DNA of 64,000 bases. Source: Kribbella sandramycini (GTDB lineage Bacteria > Actinomycetota > Actinomycetes > Propionibacteriales > Kribbellaceae). Within the stretch, counting starts at the first letter, position 1. Every line of letters begins with the position of its first letter. Under the pieces are notes generated by a model. That model was not told the origin of the DNA. It made no database searches and worked only from the letters and a program-made list of their open reading frames with translations. A program made the translations under genes and the position numbers. Below are positions 1-7,244 of this stretch, piece after piece. The stretch lies in assembly GCF_013131805.1 (NCBI RefSeq), contig NZ_JABJRC010000001.1, positions 1,240,001 through 1,304,000 of the forward strand. Direction: 5' to 3'.

Positions 1-459
1 CAACTGCCGGCCGTATTCCTCGGCAACCACAGGCTCAGCCAGCTCTTCCGCCAGGACCGATCGCCACTGCGGATCGGAGACGATGGCCAGCAGAAATCGC
101 GCGTAGTAGGTAGGGGCCGGCTCGGCCGCGAGATGGCGAACCAGCGGGCGCACCATCAGCTCGACGTAATCGCGCAGATCGGCCGGCGGCGCCTCCCGCC
201 GCATCGCGCCCGAGATCTCCCGCGTCTGATCCAGGTGATAGCGCAGGACGGCGACCACCAGATCGCGCTTTCCACCGAAGTAGTAGGAGACGACCGAGTT
301 GTTAGCCTCGCCGGCTACGTCCGCGACCCGGCGCGCCGACACCGCGGCGATTCCCTCCAGCGCGAAGAGCCGCTCGGCCGTCACCCGCACGACATCCTTG
401 GTCGACGCGCTCAGCGCCTCGGCATCCGCTTGCACACGCGACCGCGTGACTTTGGGCAT
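1..459 (-). CDS. TetR/AcrR family transcriptional regulator (3' end beyond window)
   Basis: The minus frame is open from the left edge to an ATG at 459, giving 153 residues that begin MPKVTRSRVQADAEALSAST. Residues 20-70 form a TetR-type N-terminal helix-turn-helix, with the recognition-helix region NNSVVSYYFGGKRDLVVAVL matching the usual 'YYYFxxKxxLv' signature. The following part is the start of an all-helical ligand-binding domain (AEPAPTYYARFLLAIVSDPQ). The C-terminus lies outside the window. The ligand cannot be predicted. An imperfect inverted repeat about 105 bp upstream may be its operator. Confidence 0.88.
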   Translation of the reverse strand, partial: MPKVTRSRVQADAEALSASTKDVVRVTAERLFALEGIAAVSARRVADVAGEANNSVVSYYFGGKRDLVVAVLRYHLDQTREISGAMRREAPPADLRDYVELMVRPLVRHLAAEPAPTYYARFLLAIVSDPQWRSVLAEELAEPVVAEEYGRQL

Positions 460-562
460 CGGTCTCCCTCTCTCCCGCGGGCCCGTCCACACCCGCCGCC
501 CCATTGTCCACCTCGAGCAGTCCGCCGGTCCGCCGACATCCCCACCTGGTCCGCTTGCGCGG

Positions 563-580
563 TTAAGTCAAGTGCTTTAA
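563..580. promoter_or_regulatory. Imperfect inverted repeat upstream of the TetR gene (possible operator or promoter)
   Basis: TTAAGTCAAGTGCTTTAA is an AT-rich imperfect palindrome (outer arms TTAAg/cTTTAA) in otherwise GC-rich DNA, between the TetR gene and the psd-like operon. The minus strand carries a TTGACT that could serve as a -35 element for the TetR gene. Whether it is a promoter, an operator or both is inference. Confidence 0.3.
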
Positions 581-702
581 TCTGAGTCCGCAGTCGGCAG
601 TCCCGAGACCGCCGGCCAGGTCTCCGCCCCCGCCTGGCCGGCACCTTCACCCCTGATATCGCCCTCGCGACCGATCAACCAGCAAGGTCGAAGCCCCGCT
701 CG

Positions 703-1398
703 TCACCGGCAATCAGGCTCTCCTGAAACGGCCCGGGCGAGCACGGTCTCACCCGCGTAGACATACTGCCCGGGACACACCGAGACCTGGGCGGCAACGT
801 CGTCGGGGAGGAAGACGTCGCACTGCGAGCCGAATCGGATCAGCCCGTACTGCTCCCCTTTGCCGAGCCGCTGCCCAGGCTCAACTCGGGCCACGATCCG
901 ATTGATCCAGATGTCGGCGATCTGGGTCACGTAGACGATGCCGCCACGCGCGGGCCGGATCCCGATCGTGAGCCGCTCGTTGGTGATCAGGTGCTCGGAG
1001 CCTTCGTCGTACGGCGCTCGCCGGAACAGCACATTGGTGGACATCCGGGCCATCGACCGATTGATCGGCAGGGCCGGCCGGTGCCGGCGGAGGACGACCT
1101 CGCCGGCGATAGGAGCCCGATTGCGGTGGACCGAGCGCTCGGTCATGTAGGTGCCGATCAGGTACCCCGACGCCTCGGTGCCGACACCGGCGTACTCCGA
1201 CAGGAGGATCGACCGACGTCCCTTCACCGCGATCGGCACCTCGCCGCGCTCGACCCGCTTCACGTAGACGACATAGCCGTCGGCGGCCGCGACGAGCGTG
1301 TCGGAGCCGGGCGGCACCTGGCGATGTGGATCGCGCAGGAAATAGCTCATCCGCCAGAACACGAACGCGCCCACGATCCCTAAAGTTGCCCACAGCAT
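703..1398 (-). CDS. Phosphatidylserine decarboxylase-like pyruvoyl enzyme
   Basis: This 231-residue protein has one N-terminal membrane segment (about 1-20) followed by the PSD fold: FLRDPHR (20-26), an AAADGYV segment at the usual PADG position (37-43), and TERSVHRNRAP (86-96) with the conserved His91. The self-cleavage site is FGS (189-191), inside GLIRFGSQCDVFLP. That is the short-form FGS variant rather than the LGST of classical enzymes, and Ser191 would become the pyruvoyl group. Family members decarboxylate phosphatidylserine or a related head group at the membrane. It is the last gene of a four-gene minus operon, 4 bp after a 70-residue membrane protein. Its neighbours are not the usual PssA partner, so the substrate may be different. 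Confidence 0.85.
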   Translation of the reverse strand: MLWATLGIVGAFVFWRMSYFLRDPHRQVPPGSDTLVAAADGYVVYVKRVERGEVPIAVKGRRSILLSEYAGVGTEASGYLIGTYMTERSVHRNRAPIAGEVVLRRHRPALPINRSMARMSTNVLFRRAPYDEGSEHLITNERLTIGIRPARGGIVYVTQIADIWINRIVARVEPGQRLGKGEQYGLIRFGSQCDVFLPDDVAAQVSVCPGQYVYAGETVLARAVSGEPDCR

Positions 1399-1402
1399 CG
1401 AT

Positions 1403-1615
1403 TTACCGTCCGCCGTTGTCGATGAACTCCATCAACCGGATGAACCGCTCGTAGCCACTGGTCCCGAGGCACCGATCTACCACCAGTAGCGGCAGGGCCA
1501 CCAGGAAGCAGAGCAGGTAGTAGGCGCCGAGCATCAGGAAGTTCACGAAGTCCCGCCCGAGGACCGCGGGCCACGGCGTCCCTTCGCTGACGAAATACGG
1601 CTCGCAGTCAGGCAC
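1403..1615 (-). CDS. Small single-span membrane protein
   Basis: This 70-residue protein starts at GTG 1615 and overlaps the end of the upstream reductase-like gene by 8 bp, so the two are probably translationally coupled. It has one strong hydrophobic segment (about residues 25-47, LMLGAYYLLCFLVALPLLVV) and a charged C-terminal tail, RFIRLMEFIDNGGR. I recognise no family. Its place directly before the PSD-like enzyme suggests a membrane partner or anchor for a lipid-modifying step, which is inference. Confidence 0.7.
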   Translation of the reverse strand: MPDCEPYFVSEGTPWPAVLGRDFVNFLMLGAYYLLCFLVALPLLVVDRCLGTSGYERFIRLMEFIDNGGR

Positions 1616-2819
1616 TGAGTTCGGCCGGCCGGGCGATGTTCCGGAACGGGACCTTACTGAGATACAGCTCCAGCAGCCGCCGATTGTCCAATTCGGGGCT
1701 CCAGCAGACTTCCGGCATCACCACTGACGGCTCGTTGACGATCTCGACCAGCCGATTCGGATTCTCCGACAGCGCCGAGCCGATCCGGCGCACTGGAATG
1801 CGCCGCTCCGCCTCGGCCAGGAATTCCTCCCAGCTGACCAGTTCGGCGTCCAGGAGCTCCGCGAGTAGCCCATTGCGATACGGGACGGGATTACGCGGCA
1901 GCAGTCGGGACTGCGGCATCGCCTGCAGCGCGTTGACGACCAGGCAGTCAACCAGCACATCGACCGGGACATACCCCATCCCCGGCCCGTCCCAGATCAG
2001 CCCCAGGCTTCGGGCGATCTCGATGACCCGCCACCAGCTGTACGTCAGCCCTGGATCCAGCCCCACGTCGGTGGCACCGAGCACGTACGGCGATTCGCAG
2101 AGCGTCAGCGGCAACTCCGAGCTCAGATGCTGCAGGATCCGACCGTTGACCCACTTCATCTGCGCATAGCCGGAGTACCACCAGCTGTCCGGACGCCGGA
2201 AGTCCTCCGGCTGCTGATAGAAGTACGAGCTGAGCGAGCCCATGTACGTCAGGTGCTTCCGCCGACCCTCAGTCGCGAACTGCAACACCCGGAGCAGACT
2301 CAGAACCCAGTCATCGCGCAACTCCAGATAACTCGCCGAGTAATCGGACGAGCTGGCACAGTTGAACACCAGATCAACCTCGCCGGCCAACTCGCCGTAC
2401 GCCGCCTCCGTAAGCCCGAACCGCACCCTTGTCGGAGTCGCCTCCACCCAGCGAATCTTCGACCGCTCAGCCCCGGAGACGGCGTACCGAGCAACGGTCT
2501 TGTCGAACCGCTGCTCGACACCCCCCTCCCCCATTGCCCGCCCAGCGACCCAAACCTGCTCGATCCCCGGCTCACGCGAAAGCCGCGCCACCAGATGCGC
2601 CCCGACGAACCCGTTGCCCCCGAACACCAACGCGACACGGTGTTCCCGACACGGCAACCGCGACAACCGATGCCGGAGCGAGGCGCCGAGGACGGATCGC
2701 ACCGCATCGGCGTCGCCACGACTCAAGGCTTCGACGTCCGCGAACTTCCCGCGAAACAGGAGCTCACGCACCTCGGAACCGGCGAGGCTCGATCGACTCA
2801 ATCCGTACTCACATCCCAT
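1608..2819 (-). CDS. NAD(P)-dependent epimerase / thioester-reductase-like protein
   Basis: The protein has 403 residues from ATG 2819. I chose this start because GGAG lies 7 bp upstream on the minus strand; an in-frame TTG at 2867 would add 16 residues. A Rossmann fold begins after an unusual 60-residue N-terminal extension: VALVFGGNGFVGAHL (62-76) with the GxxGxxG dinucleotide loop, then NCASSSDYSA near 153 and the catalytic-type MGSLSSYF plus YAQMK (Tyr218, Lys222) of the extended short-chain dehydrogenases. It resembles the 'male sterility' NAD-binding family, which includes carrier-bound thioester and fatty-acyl reductases. It sits between a tiny secreted peptide and a PSD-like enzyme, so lipid or peptide modification is possible. 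The substrate is unknown. Confidence 0.75.
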   Translation of the reverse strand: MGCEYGLSRSSLAGSEVRELLFRGKFADVEALSRGDADAVRSVLGASLRHRLSRLPCREHRVALVFGGNGFVGAHLVARLSREPGIEQVWVAGRAMGEGGVEQRFDKTVARYAVSGAERSKIRWVEATPTRVRFGLTEAAYGELAGEVDLVFNCASSSDYSASYLELRDDWVLSLLRVLQFATEGRRKHLTYMGSLSSYFYQQPEDFRRPDSWWYSGYAQMKWVNGRILQHLSSELPLTLCESPYVLGATDVGLDPGLTYSWWRVIEIARSLGLIWDGPGMGYVPVDVLVDCLVVNALQAMPQSRLLPRNPVPYRNGLLAELLDAELVSWEEFLAEAERRIPVRRIGSALSENPNRLVEIVNEPSVVMPEVCWSPELDNRRLLELYLSKVPFRNIARPAELSA

Positions 2820-2888
2820 CCGTCGACTCCGCTCCCCCGGCCCGGGCGAGCCAAGACATTCCGCCAAGGCTCGCCCGAGGTCAGCTGA

Positions 2889-3017
2889 TCACCAGCTGGG
2901 AGGGCACTTGGGGCAATCGGCGACCGGAACAGCCTCGTTCGGCACCGCGACCGCTGCCGGCGCTCCGACGAGACCGAGGCCGAACACAACGACAGCCAGC
3001 AACGCAACCTTGCGCAT
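2889..3017 (-). CDS. 42-residue secreted peptide ending in a Cys-Pro-Lys-Cys motif
   Basis: The ATG at 3017 is preceded by an excellent ribosome-binding site (GGAGGAG, 5 bp spacing) on the minus strand. The product starts MRKVALLAVVVFGLGLVGAP, a textbook short signal peptide with Ala-Val-Ala near residue 24. The predicted mature part is only about 18 residues, VPNEAVPVADCPKCPPSW, with a CxxC pair and a terminal Trp. It is the first gene of the operon that continues into the reductase-like protein 70 bp downstream. I recognise no family. It could be a secreted signal, a substrate that the operon enzymes modify, or a small disulfide peptide. Confidence 0.65.
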   Translation of the reverse strand: MRKVALLAVVVFGLGLVGAPAAVAVPNEAVPVADCPKCPPSW

Positions 3018-3055
3018 AGCATCTCCTCCTGGAACTCGACCATGAACCTTGGCGC

Positions 3056-3065
3056 TGAAATTTCA
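3056..3065. promoter_or_regulatory. Palindrome TGAAATTTCA upstream of the small-peptide operon
   Basis: This is a perfect 10-bp palindrome 39 bp upstream of the small-peptide start, followed directly by ACTTG. A near copy (TGAAGTTTCA) lies 68 bp further upstream at 3124-3133. The pair in an otherwise GC-rich intergenic region suggests an operator for an unidentified dimeric regulator. Confidence 0.4.
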
Positions 3066-3123
3066 ACTTGTAATGATCGTGTCAGCTGCCCAAGAGAGAT
3101 GCAAGATGCGACGGGAGATTAAT

Positions 3124-3133
3124 TGAAGTTTCA
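3124..3133. promoter_or_regulatory. Second near-palindrome TGAAGTTTCA
   Basis: This copy differs at one position from the perfect palindrome at 3056-3065. It lies between the end of the SnoaL-like gene and the small-peptide operon, and is also followed by a CAACTTG sequence a few bases downstream. The two sites are about 68 bp apart centre to centre, compatible with binding on related faces of the helix. Confidence 0.35.
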
Positions 3134-3159
3134 GCCCACAACTTGAGGAACCGGCCACC

Positions 3160-3603
3160 TCATGCGGAAGGCGGCGCCGGTGGCGAATCGTTCGGAGACA
3201 CAGGCGCAACACCGAACGGGTTGTCGATCACGTAACGCCAGACGCCATCCTCACCGCGCCGCGCGACGTCGGTGGCGGTTCCCGCGATGTCGACCACCGC
3301 ACCGTCAGGCGTCTCCCCAGAGATGCTCCAGTCAACGATCAGCAAGGCGATATCGCCGGCTACGTAGGTATGCCGCGGCCGCACCTCGATCGGCAATCCG
3401 AGAGCCGCCATCCGGGCATTGGCCGCCCTCCGCTCCGTTCCGGCGACGCCACTGCCCGGTTCACGGACGAACACTCCGCCCGGCTCGTAGACCCGCTCGA
3501 TCGCATCAGCATCACCGGTGTTGAACGCCGCCGCAAACACGTGCGGCTGATCCTCAGGCCGGACGGCCAACGCGAATTCAGGTGAGACAATCTCCTCGTT
3601 CAT
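3160..3603 (-). CDS. SnoaL-like / DUF4440-type nuclear-transport-factor-2 fold protein
   Basis: This 147-residue protein starts at ATG 3603 (MNEEIVSPEF). The open frame extends further upstream but runs through the divergent HxlR gene, so the short start is preferred. The pattern AAAFNTGDADAIERVYEPGG, then YVAGDIALLIVDWSISGETP and WRYVIDNPFG, is typical of the small cone-shaped alpha+beta barrel family used as polyketide cyclases, limonene-epoxide hydrolase relatives or SgcJ-like proteins of unknown activity. It is divergent from an HxlR regulator 24 bp away, which probably controls it. Confidence 0.8.
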   Translation of the reverse strand: MNEEIVSPEFALAVRPEDQPHVFAAAFNTGDADAIERVYEPGGVFVREPGSGVAGTERRAANARMAALGLPIEVRPRHTYVAGDIALLIVDWSISGETPDGAVVDIAGTATDVARRGEDGVWRYVIDNPFGVAPVSPNDSPPAPPSA

Positions 3604-3627
3604 CCCTACAGCGAAGCAGGAGGCCCA

Positions 3628-4014
3628 GTGACTCACCAACCGGTAAGCCCCCACTGGGACGAAGAGCTGGTACCAACCCCCAGCGGCCAAACCCAGGCAC
3701 CCTCCCCCCAGTGCCCCGTGGAGGTCTCCCTCGCCGCCATCTCCGGCCGCTGGACCACGCTCGTCCTCCGCAACCTGATGTCCGCCGAGTCCCACTCCTA
3801 CACCGAACTCGCCCACTCCCTACCCCAACTCAGCGACAAAGTCCTCACCGACCGCCTACGCCACCTCATCGAAGCAAACCTCGTCGAACGCCTCGCCACC
3901 CCCAGCTTCCCCACCCGAACCACCTACCGCCTAACCACCCGCGGCCAAGCCCTCCGCCCCCTCCTCATAGAGCTCTACCGAACCGGCCTCACCCTCCAGC
4001 AGGACGAAACATAG
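3628..4014 (+). CDS. HxlR family winged-helix transcriptional regulator
   Basis: The protein has 128 residues from GTG 3628, with GGAGG four bases upstream. The central region matches the HxlR family: CPVEVSLAAISGRWTTLVLR with the early conserved Cys (about residue 29) that often acts as a redox or electrophile sensor, then a winged helix YTELAHSLPQLSDKVLTDRL and a C-terminal tail. Such regulators usually control the divergent gene, here the SnoaL-like protein. The sensed compound is unknown. Confidence 0.88.
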   Translation: MTHQPVSPHWDEELVPTPSGQTQAPSPQCPVEVSLAAISGRWTTLVLRNLMSAESHSYTELAHSLPQLSDKVLTDRLRHLIEANLVERLATPSFPTRTTYRLTTRGQALRPLLIELYRTGLTLQQDET

Positions 4015-4351
4015 CCGCCTCGGCCAGCAGACCCAGCCGTTCTAACGCTGATCCCGCAGAAGCGTGTGTCTCGAGCGACTCGGCACGCCGGAGAGCTAGC
4101 CCGGCAGGTTCCGACAGGAGTAGTTGTCGCGCGGTCCGCGCATCGGCATAAGCGCCGCCTAGTTGCGACGGCATGCATGAAATACCAGGCATAGCTCGCG
4201 ACGTCAGCGCGACGGCCCGCAACAGATCCGCCGCCGAAGCCGCGGTTCTGAAGAAGCTCCAGGACCGCGCCGGACCGGCCACTCGACCGATCTGACCGCG
4301 ATGCACAAGATCGACGTCCTGATCGAACTGCGGGAGGAGCGGCCGCAGCGG
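4015..4351. other. 337-bp gap with a doubtful minus-strand frame (possible gene remnant)
   Basis: No clear gene lies here. A minus frame (3989-4306, 105 residues beginning MHRGQIGRVAGPARSWSFF) is Ala/Leu-rich and protein-like towards its end (SALERLGLLAEAAMF). It runs 26 bp into the HxlR gene, uses many codons ending in A or T, has no clear ribosome-binding site and matches no family I know. It may be the decayed 3' end of a regulator or simply chance. Confidence 0.3.
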
Positions 4352-6034
4352 TTATCCCACCGCGACGGCGACGCTGCCGTCGTCCGCGGTGGTCGCATTG
4401 ATCGACTGGTGATACTCGGAGGCTTCGGCGACGTCGGTGTACTCCAGCAGGTCGCCGGCAACCGCAGCCAACAGGTCCCGCACCTCCGCGGGCGTCGCGT
4501 AGAAGAACTCGCGCCTCAGATTCACCCGGTTGACTCGACGACTCATCAGACGTCGATGCATCTCGGCTTCGACTCCGACGGCATCGTTCGAGAAGTGAAT
4601 CGCGTGCACGTCGAAATTGAACGGGACCGATGCATCCGACAACTCCCGGATTCGGTCCAGCGGCTCGAGCCTCCGGGTCATGCCGACCTTGACCATTCGC
4701 TCGCCGAAGGCGCCCAGGTTGGAGATGACGTAGACATAGCCTGCGCGAATGTTGGCGGCCCGGTAGTCGACGTCCTCGATCGCCTTGTCGATCTCTCCCA
4801 TCTCCGCGCGCATCCGGTTCACGGCCTCGGTGTCGCCCTTGCCCTCCAGTGCCGCCAAGGCATTCACGTAGTGTGCCCGCTCGCGCTCGAGCTTGTCTCG
4901 CTGTCGCTGCAACTCGAGTTGGGCCTGGCGCTCTTCTCTGAGTCGGGCCTTCTCTTCCTTCTCGCGTTCTTTCTCGACAGCGAGCTTCTCCAGGAAGTCT
5001 GCCGTCAACTCCAGTTCCTTGAGCCGCAGCGAGTGGTACTTCGTGCCGATGCGGATATCCATCGACTGACCGAGCTTCTCGATCGTCGCCCGGGCCTTCG
5101 TCAACCGATCCTTCGAGGTCGCCAGTTTGTAGGGCCGCAGACCACGAACCAGATTGTCTGCCTCGTTGTTGTAGGCTCGAAGCAGCAGTTTAGAGAACTC
5201 CCGGACCATCTTCATTCCTTGCGCGTGGGAGCCGTTCATCGTCATCGACTCAGATCCCACTACCGCCCCGCCGTCCTTACGGACCATGGCTTTGATCCGA
5301 TCCTGCAGTTTGGTGAGTTCTGCCTTGTACGCCACCGAATCGTCGAGCGGATGCGTGTACTCGTAGACGCCTGCTTCTTGAAGAATGAGGGTGTCTTCAG
5401 TCAGCACGGTCTGGGCGCGCAGGCTGTTCAGCCGCTCGGCGACTGCCGATTCTTCGGCCTTGATCGTGGCCAGCGTTGCCGCATGCCTTTCCTGCTCGGC
5501 TGCGATCTCGGCGGCCAGCTCTGCCTTCTGGGACGCGACGTTCTGAGCCAGCGCCGTAGTCGCTTCCGCGATCTCTTGAGTGACCGTCGTCTTCCGTTCC
5601 TCGATCTCGATCAACGACAAGACACCGAGCTTGTCGAGTTGCGCGCGCAGCGCGGCGTTCTCGGAAGTCAGCTTCTGCACTTCGGCGGCCAGCTCTTTCG
5701 CCTTGCCCCGGGCACCGAACAGGCCGACGGTGAGATCCACCCCGGCCTCTTTCGGCGCTACCGATTCCGCGGGAATCGGCGTCTGTAGTTGAGCTTGCAC
5801 AACCACAGACGGGTGAGCGGACGGCGCCCCGGCGTCCTGCTGCAGCGGCAGCCAGAAGACCCAGTTCGGCGGCGCCGGACCCCAGGCAGGGTCTGATTGC
5901 CATCCACTCGGAGGCGTCCAGTCTGCAGTCGGCGGTGGCGGCCAGTTCGGGGGTGAGTTGTATCTCCACCCCGATGACCAGGTCGGTGTGATGGGTGCTG
6001 CGTTGGCGTGCTGCGAGTCCCTGCCGTGTTTCAT
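4352..6034 (-). CDS. DUF4041 / T5orf172 (GIY-YIG-like) nuclease-family protein
   Basis: This 560-residue protein has three parts. Residues about 15-70 are Trp/Pro-rich (PPNWPPPPTADW and similar). About 95-215 and 340-420 are long coiled coils flanking a DUF4041-like segment (HAQGMKMVREFSKLLLRAYN). The C-terminus, about 440-530, is a T5orf172/Mug113 domain: AGYVYVISN, then MVKVGMTRR, an Arg nearby and EAEMHRRL, which matches the GIY-YIG arrangement with a metal-binding Glu. Relatives occur in phages, plasmids and bacterial islands; their role is unproven. Bacterial forms are proposed DNA-acting enzymes. Its codon use is less GC-biased than that of its neighbours and it sits beside truncated genes, which suggests acquisition by transfer. 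Start ATG 6034 follows a GGAGGA-rich leader. Confidence 0.75.
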   Translation of the reverse strand: MKHGRDSQHANAAPITPTWSSGWRYNSPPNWPPPPTADWTPPSGWQSDPAWGPAPPNWVFWLPLQQDAGAPSAHPSVVVQAQLQTPIPAESVAPKEAGVDLTVGLFGARGKAKELAAEVQKLTSENAALRAQLDKLGVLSLIEIEERKTTVTQEIAEATTALAQNVASQKAELAAEIAAEQERHAATLATIKAEESAVAERLNSLRAQTVLTEDTLILQEAGVYEYTHPLDDSVAYKAELTKLQDRIKAMVRKDGGAVVGSESMTMNGSHAQGMKMVREFSKLLLRAYNNEADNLVRGLRPYKLATSKDRLTKARATIEKLGQSMDIRIGTKYHSLRLKELELTADFLEKLAVEKEREKEEKARLREERQAQLELQRQRDKLERERAHYVNALAALEGKGDTEAVNRMRAEMGEIDKAIEDVDYRAANIRAGYVYVISNLGAFGERMVKVGMTRRLEPLDRIRELSDASVPFNFDVHAIHFSNDAVGVEAEMHRRLMSRRVNRVNLRREFFYATPAEVRDLLAAVAGDLLEYTDVAEASEYHQSINATTADDGSVAVAVG

Positions 6035-6181
6035 GGCGCTTCTTCCTCCCCAGACACCGCGTCAGCGGCGTCCCCCGTTCAGGAAAATAGCACGCTGCGT
6101 AGTCGGTCACCAGGTCCAATCTTCGCTTAGATCGATCAATGCCTACGGAAAGTATTCTCATTGCTCACCTGCTGGCCTGGG

Positions 6182-6574
6182 CTAGAGAGGATCGCTTGCG
6201 ATCCAGTCGGAGGCCGGTGCAGGCACCAGCAGGTCGTGCTCGTCGAAGCTCGCGACTGCTTCCAGACCGATCAGTCGGCTACTCATCCCAGCCGTCTTGG
6301 TCCAGATGAACCAGCTGCCTACCGCCTTGACTGCGCCATCGATCCTCTCGATCACCGGTCCCGTGATCGAGAACTGACCGTACGGCTCCTGTTCAAAGAC
6401 TGCCCTGACAATGTCTCCGTGCCTGAGAGCTAGTCCGACCGACTCGTCCGGCTCGTAAGCCGAGCTTGGAGCGGCACCCGGACGCCGGACCTCGTCGTTC
6501 CCGACCTCCGCGGAGCACTCGCCGGCACCCTCGCCGGCGCCGGGTGCACCGTACTCCCGACCTACCTCTGCCAA
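6182..6574 (-). CDS. Small hypothetical protein, N-terminus probably displaced
   Basis: The frame codes for 130 residues but opens only with a TTG at 6574. From about residue 42 (SVGLALRHGDIVRAVFEQEP, YGQFSITGPVIERIDG, GSWFIWTKTAG) it looks like a real small beta-rich actinobacterial protein of unknown function. Residues 1-30 lie antisense to a recognisable LysR remnant and are low-complexity. No ATG or GTG start with a ribosome-binding site lies between. The simplest reading is a 5'-truncated gene whose start was lost when sequences were joined near 6480. Expression is doubtful. Confidence 0.4.
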   Translation of the reverse strand: MAEVGREYGAPGAGEGAGECSAEVGNDEVRRPGAAPSSAYEPDESVGLALRHGDIVRAVFEQEPYGQFSITGPVIERIDGAVKAVGSWFIWTKTAGMSSRLIGLEAVASFDEHDLLVPAPASDWIASDPL

Positions 6575-6727
6575 TCTCCACTGGACAGCGGCGCACTGAC
6601 ACTACTGGCCACCCCGAAGCTCCCCCCACTCAACACCCTCTACCTCACCACCCACACCACACCCACCCCCACAACCATTGCCGTACGCAACCAGTTGCTC
6701 AGCCAGCTGGCGCCATCTGACAAGTGA
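6485..6727 (+). pseudogene. 3' remnant of a LysR family regulator gene
   Basis: Reading the plus strand from 6485 to the TGA at 6725-6727 gives PDLVVPDLRGALAGTLAGAG, then CTVLPTYLC, GALTLLATPKLPPLNTLYL, and a C-terminal helix IAVRNQLLSQL. This is the typical end of a LysR effector-binding domain (DLRALrsAl..GaGiTVLPrYLC...PPlNTLyL). The N-terminal DNA-binding part is absent: upstream of about 6482 the frame no longer resembles LysR and lies opposite another gene. It is a fragment left by deletion or insertion and marks a rearrangement junction. Confidence 0.7.
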
Positions 6728-6737
6728 CCGGAGCTGG

Positions 6738-7244
6738 TTAGTCCTCCAGGTCGGCCAGGCGGTCGGCTTCTGCTTCCTCGATTCTTACTGATTCGAGCGT
6801 CGCGATGGTTTCTGCGTCCATGAGGCGCGCGGGTAAGGGCTGCGAGATCTTTACTATTCCTCTGCGCGACCAAGGGTCGCGGAACATCTTCTGGCGGTAG
6901 CGGAGGTGCCAGACCACATCCAGTCTCGCGCGCAGATCCGCCGGCAGGAGCCGGCTTCGCAGCAGACTCGGCCGCTCCTCCAGCTCCCGCCCGGCAATGT
7001 CGCCCTGGATCTCGGAGGCCCACTTGTTCGTGATGACGATCGCTCCGATGAACCACACGAAGAATCCTTGGGCGGCCACCGCCGCGGTACCGGTGACCGC
7101 GGCGGTGAGGAACGCTGCCGACGCTACGCCGAGGCCGGCGACACTGGTGCGGCGACGAATACGACGATCGAGCAGATTGAACAGCTGTGCCGCCGTGAGA
7201 GCAACACCGGCGACCGCGATCACCGCCGCAGCGAAGACACCCAT
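6738..7244 (-). CDS. Small membrane protein coupled to the RHS gene, candidate immunity protein
   Basis: This 168-residue protein starts at ATG 7244. That A is also the last base of the RHS stop codon (TGATG), so its translation is almost certainly coupled. Two hydrophobic spans are visible: about residues 3-22 (VFAAAVIAVAGVALTAAQLF) and a long stretch about 36-76 (VAGLGVASAAFLTAAVTG onwards). A charged cytoplasmic C-terminal half follows, ending EEAEADRLADLED. I recognise no family. The position directly after a toxin-like RHS C-terminus is the standard place for an immunity protein, and a membrane location would suit a membrane-acting toxin. Both points are inference. Confidence 0.65.
   Translation of the reverse strand: MGVFAAAVIAVAGVALTAAQLFNLLDRRIRRRTSVAGLGVASAAFLTAAVTGTAAVAAQGFFVWFIGAIVITNKWASEIQGDIAGRELEERPSLLRSRLLPADLRARLDVVWHLRYRQKMFRDPWSRRGIVKISQPLPARLMDAETIATLESVRIEEAEADRLADLED

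Noticed and set aside
2798..3066. Alternative minus frames over the small-peptide gene (MVEFQEEMLCARL and MKFQRQGSWSS starts)
   Set aside because: They lack a ribosome-binding site and give Arg-rich sequence, whereas the third frame has a strong ribosome-binding site and a textbook signal peptide.
4301..5788. Plus-strand frame of about 495 codons opposite the DUF4041 gene
   Set aside because: Leu/Gln/Arg-rich mirror of coiled-coil coding sequence, no recognisable family.
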